Source of the DNA: an uncultured Prevotella sp.
Lineage (GTDB): Bacteria > Bacteroidota > Bacteroidia > Bacteroidales > Bacteroidaceae
Length of the DNA stretch: 41,396 nt
Reading direction: 5' to 3'
NCBI GenBank assembly: GCA_900314195.1
Contig: OMUH01000069.1
Location: 1-41,396 of the forward strand
Made by a program: the position numbers and the translations under genes. Below, in pieces: positions 35,735 through 41,396 of this stretch (the first letter of the stretch is position 1; each line of letters begins with the position of its first letter). The notes beneath the pieces are model-generated. The model was not told where the DNA came from, did not search any database, and saw only the letters and a program-made list of their open reading frames with translations.

Positions 35735-37213
35735 ATGAGCAATCCCAGGCAGAAAAACGAAAACACAAATGGGCTTATACGTAAAGTGGTAATATTGTTT
35801 GATATTATCATTGTATTGGGTATTCTGTCAGCTTTTATGTTATGGGATGACAAAGCATTACCAATATATTTCATATCAAGTACAAAAATTTCATATTTTG
35901 TTGCCCTCTTCTCTATTTTCTCCGCGGAATATTTCTTTTCCACTATCATAAACATCAGGGAAATAAGTCCGGAGAAAGTGCTGTGGCGTACAACAAAGCT
36001 TGCATTAATGTATAACATCTGCTTTTTCTTAATTCTGAGATTCTTAAGCAGTGGCGGTGGGCTTTTCCATTTTATGATTTTATACGCTACAACGACATGG
36101 ATCGGGCTTCTGTTGTCGCGGTTTACCGAAAGGGCTCTGCTTAAAAAACTCAGGAAGCAAGGCCGCAACACAAGAAGCGTGCTGTTCATCGGCAGCGATC
36201 CGGCAAACGTAATGATTTACAATGCCATGTCAGACGATCCGTCTACAGGATATAAAATCATCGGCTATTACAGCAACAACAATACCGACTCTGATGACGC
36301 CAACTTCAACCATTTAGGCACTTTGGATGATTTCAGTGACTACATGAAAGAAAACTCCGATTTCTTACTTAAAGAGGTGGAAAGCGGAAAAGACAATAAA
36401 ACAAATCAGAAAAGAAACAAAGACAATATTGAGGAGATTTTTGTCTCGTTGTCTCATTCCGACAGCGACTTCATAGTGAATATTATGAAGTTCTGCGACA
36501 GAAATCTTATCCGTTTTTACTATGTGCCGAGAATGTTCGGAAATTTCAGGCTAAACTTTAAGCCGGAGAACTTGTTCGGACAAACGATATTTACAAACCG
36601 AATAGAGCCACTGGCACTGCCTGGAAACAGAATTCTGAAAAGAACATTTGACGTTGTTTTCAGCGGATTTGTCTGCCTGTGCATGCTGCCGCTGCTGCCT
36701 GTTATCGCAATATGCATAAAGATACAAAGTCCGGGACCGATTTTTTTCAAGCAAGACAGAACGGGATTAAACGGCAAAACATTCAAATGCTACAAATTCC
36801 GGTCCATGCACATGAGTAAAGATGCCGATACCAAGCAGGCAACAAAAGATGACCCACGGAAATTCGCTTTTGGCAATTTCATGCGTAAAACAAACATTGA
36901 CGAGCTGCCGCAATTCCTCAATGTATTAAAAGGTGACATGAGCATTGTCGGACCGCGCCCGCATATGATATTCCATACAGAGATGTACAGCAAGATTATA
37001 GACAAATATATGGTGCGGCATTTCTGCAAGCCAGGTATAACAGGCTGGGCACAGGTAACAGGATTCCGCGGTGAGACCAAGGAATTATGGCAAATGGAAG
37101 AACGCGTCAAGCGAGATATCTGGTATCTGGAAAACTGGACGCCGTTACTTGACATTATAATAATTCTAAAGACCATACTGAGCATAATAAAACCCGATAA
37201 ACATGCTTATTAA
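35735..37213 (+). CDS. Initiating sugar-phosphate transferase (polyprenyl glycosylphosphotransferase)
   Basis: A 492-residue membrane enzyme that attaches the first sugar phosphate, often glucose-1-phosphate, to undecaprenyl phosphate to begin an exopolysaccharide repeat unit. It has four N-terminal membrane helices (within 15-130), a central NAD-binding-like region (RSVLFIGSDPANVMIYNAM), a re-entrant/membrane helix at about 308-330 and the catalytic C-terminal domain: PIFFKQDRTGLNGKTFKCYKFRSM, NIDELPQFLNVLKGDMSIVG and PRPHM. The structure is that of WbaP/CpsE/WcaJ proteins. The sugar cannot be told. It is first in the locus; rfbA follows after 61 bp. Confidence 0.92.
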   Translation: MSNPRQKNENTNGLIRKVVILFDIIIVLGILSAFMLWDDKALPIYFISSTKISYFVALFSIFSAEYFFSTIINIREISPEKVLWRTTKLALMYNICFFLILRFLSSGGGLFHFMILYATTTWIGLLLSRFTERALLKKLRKQGRNTRSVLFIGSDPANVMIYNAMSDDPSTGYKIIGYYSNNNTDSDDANFNHLGTLDDFSDYMKENSDFLLKEVESGKDNKTNQKRNKDNIEEIFVSLSHSDSDFIVNIMKFCDRNLIRFYYVPRMFGNFRLNFKPENLFGQTIFTNRIEPLALPGNRILKRTFDVVFSGFVCLCMLPLLPVIAICIKIQSPGPIFFKQDRTGLNGKTFKCYKFRSMHMSKDADTKQATKDDPRKFAFGNFMRKTNIDELPQFLNVLKGDMSIVGPRPHMIFHTEMYSKIIDKYMVRHFCKPGITGWAQVTGFRGETKELWQMEERVKRDIWYLENWTPLLDIIIILKTILSIIKPDKHAY

Positions 37214-37274
37214 TAATTGCGGTCATATACATTGAAAAATAAAAAGGAAACACCATAACTAAAGGCAAGAAATT

Positions 37275-38162
37275 ATGAAAGGAATTATATTAGCCGGAGG
37301 GTCCGGTACGAGATTATATCCAATCACAAAGGGTATCAGCAAGCAGCTTATACCTATATTTGACAAGCCAATGATATATTACCCTATATCCGTGCTTATG
37401 CTTGCCGACATCAGGGATATTCTGATCATTTCCACTCCGGATGACATTAATTCCTTCAGACGACTGCTCGGCGACGGAAGCAATTTCGGCGTAAGATTTG
37501 AATATGCCGTTCAGCCATCACCTGACGGACTCGCACAAGCGTTTATCATTGGCGAGAAATTTATCGGCGACGACAATGTCTGCCTTATTTTGGGCGACAA
37601 TATTTTTTATGGTGCCGGCTTCACGCAGCTGCTTCAAGAAAGTGTAGCAGCATGCAGTAAAGGGAAGGCAAGCGTGTTCGGCTATTACGTTAACGATCCT
37701 GAAAGATATGGCGTTGCAGAATTCGACAGTGACGGCAAATGTATAAGCATTGAGGAAAAGCCGGAGCATCCTAAAAGCAACTATGCAGTTGTCGGACTAT
37801 ACTTCTACCCCAACAATGTTGTGAAAGTTGCTAAAACAATCAAGCCGTCGGCACGCGGTGAGCTGGAGATAACATCTGTCAACCAGCATTACCTGAATGA
37901 AAACAGCCTTATGGTGCGGCCTCTGCCTCGCGGATTTGCATGGCTCGATACCGGAACTCACGACAGCCTGAGCGAAGCAAGTACCTTTATCGAAGTAATT
38001 GAGAAAAGACAAGGCCTGAAGATTGCCTGTCTTGAGGAAATAGCATATAACAAACAGTGGATTGACGCGGAGATGTTAAAAGAAGCCGCTGAGCCAATGA
38101 AGAAAAATGATTACGGAAAATACCTTCTCAGGTTGTTGAGCTCAAATGAACTTTCGCAATAA
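37275..38162 (+). CDS. rfbA: Glucose-1-phosphate thymidylyltransferase
   Basis: RfbA makes dTDP-glucose from glucose-1-phosphate and dTTP, the first step to dTDP-rhamnose and related sugars. The 295-residue product has the signature [20 protein letters not shown] (8-27), [51 protein letters not shown] and [14 protein letters not shown], the RmlA pattern. It follows the initiating transferase and precedes the wzc gene. rfbB and rfbC are not seen in the window; rfbD lies at 19306-20208. Confidence 0.95.
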   Translation: MKGIILAGGSGTRLYPITKGISKQLIPIFDKPMIYYPISVLMLADIRDILIISTPDDINSFRRLLGDGSNFGVRFEYAVQPSPDGLAQAFIIGEKFIGDDNVCLILGDNIFYGAGFTQLLQESVAACSKGKASVFGYYVNDPERYGVAEFDSDGKCISIEEKPEHPKSNYAVVGLYFYPNNVVKVAKTIKPSARGELEITSVNQHYLNENSLMVRPLPRGFAWLDTGTHDSLSEASTFIEVIEKRQGLKIACLEEIAYNKQWIDAEMLKEAAEPMKKNDYGKYLLRLLSSNELSQ

Positions 38163-38366
38163 AACATTCAAAATAATTCAAGACAAGCAAGTATTAATCT
38201 TCCCTATATTAATTGCGAAGTCTAAATAAACAATATGTGATAATTGTTTCAATTATTTTCCATGGACTTTGAATATTAAGATATTATTACGATAATTATA
38301 AGGACAAGACAGAAAGAACATCTGCATTCTTAACGATTGTATATATCAAAAAGATACATAACAAAT

Positions 38367-40904
38367 ATGGAACCTAATAATAAAATAGAAAACGACATAA
38401 CCGAGATACAGGAGGAAGAAAAATCATCTTTCAACTTGTCGACGATAATCTCAGTTTTAGTGCTCAACTGGCAGTGGTTTGTGCTGTCATTGATCATTTG
38501 CCTTGGCATAGGAGCCATCTACCTGAGATACACCACGCCGGTTTACCAGGCGACAGCCAAGCTGTTGATTAAGGATGACGACAATTCTTCCGGCAGAAGC
38601 ACGGCCAACGCGCAGGACGCTCTTACCTTAGGTTTGATAACCAACACCAACGGTATTGACAACGAAATGGAGATTCTGACTTCAAGGCAGCTTGCAAAGG
38701 CCACTGTCAGACACCTTAAGCTGAACGTTAATTATACGATGAAGGGCCGCGTAAAAGACTTCACCATATATAAGGATCAGCCTGTTACGGTGTCATTGGA
38801 CTCCGTTCATCTGGAAAAGCTTAATGCGCCTATCAGCATGACAATAACCCACAGCAAATCAGGTTATCATGTAAAAGGAACCTATTATGTGCCTCTTGAC
38901 GACAATGCCACCAAGGGTCCGTTCTCAATAGACCGCACGATAACATCTCTGCCTGCAACGATAAACACAAGCGCAGGTATCATTACCTTTTCCGAGAATA
39001 TACTGCACACAAAGATGTCACTTGATGATGATGACGTGATGTACGTCACCATAAACCCTCTTGATGCCATGGCAGCAAGCTACGCAGGCTCGCTGCGCGT
39101 CAACCAGACATCAAAAACGACAACTATCGCACAGCTTACCATCAATGACATAATGCCCCAGCGTGCCATCGACTATCTGAAGCAGCTCGCACTTGAATAT
39201 AACAACCAGGCGAACCTTGACAAGAATGAGATTGCTATCAGAACAGAGCGATTCATTAACGGCCGACTTGAGAAAATCAACAATGAGCTGGGTTCTACAG
39301 AAGGAGATCTTGAGAACTTCAAGAAATCACATAAAATGGTTGAGCTGAAGATGAATGCCAACCAAGCTGTAACAGGCTCGCAGACATACGAGCAAAAACT
39401 TATTGACGCCAGCATGCAGGAAACGCTTCTAAACTCCATAAACGAATATATGGATGACCCGGCAAATAAATATCAGACACTGCCTTCAAATGTCGGTCTG
39501 ACAGACGGAAGCGCAACAGCGTTGATAAACAAATACAATGATATTGTCCTGGAGCGTAACAGATTGCTGAGAAGTGCAAGCGAGAATTCGCCGACCATTC
39601 TTCCGCTTACGGCAGCACTTGATGATCTGACCTCATCAATAAAAAGAGCCATGAGGCAGACACGCCGCAACATGGCTATCGAAAGGGCAAACATGGCAAG
39701 GCAGTACGACCGTTATCAGGGACAAATTCTTGAAACGCCAGGCCAGGAAAGAACCCTTAACCAGATAGGACGTCAGCAGGAAGTGAAGTCAGGACTTTAC
39801 CTTATGCTGTTGCAGAAACGCGAGGAAAACTCCATATCACTTGCCGCAACAGCCGACAAGGGAAAGCTTATCGACGAACCGTCATTTGCAGGAAAGGTTA
39901 GTCCTAAAAACCAAATGATAATGCTCATCGCATTAGTCTGCGGACTAGCAATACCGGCGGTCATTCTGTTCCTCATGAAGTTCTTCAAATATAAGATAGA
40001 AGGACATGATGACGTTGCAAGGCTCACAGACCTGCCTATCCTTGCTGACGTTGCCGTCGCAAGCGAAACAGCAAAGACAAAAGCCGACATCGTTGTACAC
40101 GAGAACAAGAACAATCAGATGGAGGAAATTTTCCGTTCCATAAGAACAAATCTCCAGTTCATGCTGAAAGAAGATGACAAGGTTATAATGTTCACATCTT
40201 CAACTTCCGGCGAAGGCAAGACGTTCAATGCCGCCAACCTCGCCGTCAGCTGTGCACTGCTCGGCAAAAACGTAATCCTCGTCGGATTGGACATCCGTAA
40301 GCCGCGTTTGGCAGAGCTCTTTGAGATTGACGACCATTCTCACGGTATAACGCCGCTTTTGACAATGAGCAATCCGACAGAGAATGACATAAAGGAGCAA
40401 ATATTGCCATCCGGCATCAACAAGAACCTTGATTTGCTCATGGCAGGCCCTACTCCACCTAACCCAACAGAGCTGCTGGCCCGCGAATCACTTGACAAAA
40501 TCATGGCAATACTTCGCAAGAACTATGACTTTATAATTCTTGACACAGCGCCAGTCGGCCTGGTTACAGATACCTTACAGATAGGCCGTGTGTGCGATGC
40601 AACAGTATTCGTCTGCCGTGCCGACTTCACGCCTATAGAAAGTTTTGCACTTATAAACTCGCTCAGCCAGCAAAAGAAGCTGCCTAACATGTCAATTATC
40701 ATCAATGGCATAGACCTCAGCAAGAAGAAATACGGTTATTACTATGGCTATGGCAAATATGGCAAATATGGCAGATACGGCCACTATGGCAAATATGGAT
40801 ATGGCCATTACAGCGGCTACGGCGGCTATGGCAATTACGGTAACTATGGCAACTACGGAAACAGCGGCTATGGTCCTAAGGACGACAATTCTGTAAAGAA
40901 ATAA
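38367..40904 (+). CDS. wzc: Wzc-type polysaccharide co-polymerase and tyrosine kinase
   Basis: An 845-residue inner-membrane protein controlling chain length and export of exopolysaccharide. Order: first membrane helix (about 37-54), a large periplasmic Wzz-like part with coiled coils, second helix (about 517-540), then the BY-kinase: Walker A SSTSGEGKTF (611-620), Walker A' LVGLDIRKPRL and Walker B FIILDTAPVG (722-731). The C-terminal tail (about 789-836) is a run of Gly-Tyr units with 18 tyrosines, the probable autophosphorylation sites. The ATG at 38367 is preferred to one at 38337, the added residues being unlike the family. A wza export gene, often adjacent, is absent upstream. Confidence 0.93.
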   Translation: MEPNNKIENDITEIQEEEKSSFNLSTIISVLVLNWQWFVLSLIICLGIGAIYLRYTTPVYQATAKLLIKDDDNSSGRSTANAQDALTLGLITNTNGIDNEMEILTSRQLAKATVRHLKLNVNYTMKGRVKDFTIYKDQPVTVSLDSVHLEKLNAPISMTITHSKSGYHVKGTYYVPLDDNATKGPFSIDRTITSLPATINTSAGIITFSENILHTKMSLDDDDVMYVTINPLDAMAASYAGSLRVNQTSKTTTIAQLTINDIMPQRAIDYLKQLALEYNNQANLDKNEIAIRTERFINGRLEKINNELGSTEGDLENFKKSHKMVELKMNANQAVTGSQTYEQKLIDASMQETLLNSINEYMDDPANKYQTLPSNVGLTDGSATALINKYNDIVLERNRLLRSASENSPTILPLTAALDDLTSSIKRAMRQTRRNMAIERANMARQYDRYQGQILETPGQERTLNQIGRQQEVKSGLYLMLLQKREENSISLAATADKGKLIDEPSFAGKVSPKNQMIMLIALVCGLAIPAVILFLMKFFKYKIEGHDDVARLTDLPILADVAVASETAKTKADIVVHENKNNQMEEIFRSIRTNLQFMLKEDDKVIMFTSSTSGEGKTFNAANLAVSCALLGKNVILVGLDIRKPRLAELFEIDDHSHGITPLLTMSNPTENDIKEQILPSGINKNLDLLMAGPTPPNPTELLARESLDKIMAILRKNYDFIILDTAPVGLVTDTLQIGRVCDATVFVCRADFTPIESFALINSLSQQKKLPNMSIIINGIDLSKKKYGYYYGYGKYGKYGRYGHYGKYGYGHYSGYGGYGNYGNYGNYGNSGYGPKDDNSVKK
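40731..40871 (+). repeat. Tandem TATGGCAAA-like repeats coding the Tyr/Gly tail of Wzc
   Basis: About 15 imperfect 9-bp units (TATGGCAAA, TACGGCCAC, TATGGCAAT and others) encode K/R/H/N-Y-G triplets. The codons vary between units although the triplets hold, so the protein is selected rather than freshly duplicated. It could still change length by slippage. Confidence 0.85.
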
Positions 40905-40907
40905 AAT

Positions 40908-41330
40908 ATGATAATAGCAGTAGATTTTGACGGAACAATCGTTGAGCACCGCTATCCCGAAATAGGAAGAGAGCTGCCCTTTGCTACCGAGACATTAAGG
41001 ATGCTTATCAATGAGCATCACAAACTTATATTATGGACAGTTCGTGAGGGCAAGCTCCTTCAGGAAGCTATAGACTGGTGCAAGGAGCGCGGCGTGGAAT
41101 TTTATGCCGTCAACAAAGATTATCCCGAGGAAGAAGAAACCAACAACAATCATTTCTCAAGGAAAATAAAAGCCGATATTTTTATAGACGACAGAAATGT
41201 CGGCGGACTTCCTGACTGGGGACAGATTTATCAGATAATACATTCCGGCAAGAGCTACCGCAGAATAATAAAGGAAAGCTACGGAATGATTGATGAGCAT
41301 CCCAAAAAGAAGCATTGGTGGAACCTTTGA
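40908..41330 (+). CDS. Small HAD-superfamily phosphatase
   Basis: A 140-residue cytosolic protein with HAD motif I in AVDFDGTIVEH (Asp6 nucleophile, Asp8 acid/base), motif II as ILWTVREG, and motif IV IFIDDRNVGG. There is no cap domain, so a small or macromolecular substrate is likely. It lies 3 bp after the wzc stop codon and so is probably translated with it; a role such as removing a phosphate from a polysaccharide precursor is possible but not shown. The size and motifs resemble a small Bacteroides HAD phosphatase group. Confidence 0.85.
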   Translation: MIIAVDFDGTIVEHRYPEIGRELPFATETLRMLINEHHKLILWTVREGKLLQEAIDWCKERGVEFYAVNKDYPEEEETNNNHFSRKIKADIFIDDRNVGGLPDWGQIYQIIHSGKSYRRIIKESYGMIDEHPKKKHWWNL

Positions 41331-41346
41331 ACAATAAAGATAATCG

Positions 41347-41390
41347 AGTAGGAGGAAAACGAAGCAGTTTTCTTCCTACTTTCGTTTTCC
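41347..41390 (+). promoter_or_regulatory. Two overlapping, mutually exclusive hairpins after the HAD gene
   Basis: Hairpin A pairs AGTAGGAGGAAAAC (41347-41360) with GTTTTCTTCCTACT (41367-41380), one G-U pair. Hairpin B pairs GGAAAACGAA (41354-41363) with TTCGTTTTCC (41381-41390). They share bases, so only one can form. It may be a terminator/antiterminator switch or just a terminator with a fortuitous second fold. Confidence 0.5.
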
Positions 41391-41396
41391 GACCTC

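Noticed and set aside
35716..36189. Minus-strand frame opposite the initiating transferase
   Set aside because: Antisense to a strongly recognised gene and covers its promoter.
40731..40871. Regular short repeats taken as a CRISPR array
   Set aside because: Units are 9 bp without spacers and lie in frame in the Wzc tail.
40692..40949. Antisense frame opposite the Wzc tail
   Set aside because: Its hydrophobic AVVAI-rich sequence is the mirror of the Gly-Tyr repeats and overlaps two confident genes.

Overview
The window looks like chromosome of a Bacteroidales bacterium, most likely Prevotella or a close relative. Evidence: promoters of the Bacteroidota type (TTTG near -33, TAnnTTTG near -7), A-rich translation starts with few Shine-Dalgarno sites, families largely confined to Bacteroidota (DUF4293, DUF4924, the Bacteroidota form of RNA polymerase omega, a fused two-domain ThrE exporter), conserved gene orders (sppA-lpxK-punA-thiL; bamD-rpoZ-DUF4293; lysE-DUF4924-rfbD-prfC), and a secreted protease with a Prevotella-type GIYNLSG C-terminal tail. 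Genus is inferred, not proven.

Layout. 1-523: 3' end of an IS66-type element abutting thiL. 531-5330 (minus): tightly packed sppA-lpxK-punA-thiL operon (envelope protein quality control, lipid A kinase, purine salvage, thiamine kinase). 5640-8262 (plus): secreted GH28 polygalacturonase and CE12 rhamnogalacturonan acetylesterase, a small pectin-degrading pair. 8339-10067 (minus): bamD-rpoZ-DUF4293. 10412-10972 (minus): secreted NlpC/P60 hydrolase. 11266-13025 (plus): LytS-type kinase and LytTR regulator. 13087-15706 (minus): secreted M6 metalloprotease and nuclease lipoprotein. 15913-17392 (minus): EFR1-type flavodoxin/ferredoxin and a lone umuD. 17689-21617 (minus): lysE-DUF4924-rfbD-prfC. 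21881-23188 (plus): enolase. 23397-25923 (minus): Crp/Fnr regulator and lepA. 26006-26804 (plus): small lipoprotein, tRNA-Ser(GCU), tRNA-Glu(CUC). 27145-28520 (minus): two overlapping genes, an HprK-like P-loop protein and an S26-like protease. 28650-32412 (minus): secreted unknown protein, ThrE exporter, AspT-type transporter. 32517-35521 (minus): rny, zapA, a coiled-coil gene and an unknown gene. 35735-41330 (plus): start of an exopolysaccharide locus (initiating sugar-phosphate transferase, rfbA, Wzc-type tyrosine kinase, small HAD phosphatase).

Most genes are ordinary core functions. The least explained items are the HprK-like/S26-like pair, which resembles parts of peptide-modification clusters but has no partner gene here; a 67-bp repeat present in two intergenic regions with identical internal spacing, each copy behind a terminator on the same strand; two mutually exclusive hairpins at the right edge; and an Asp at a specificity position of the purine nucleoside phosphorylase. 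Domain calls come from reading motifs in the translations; no searches were run.
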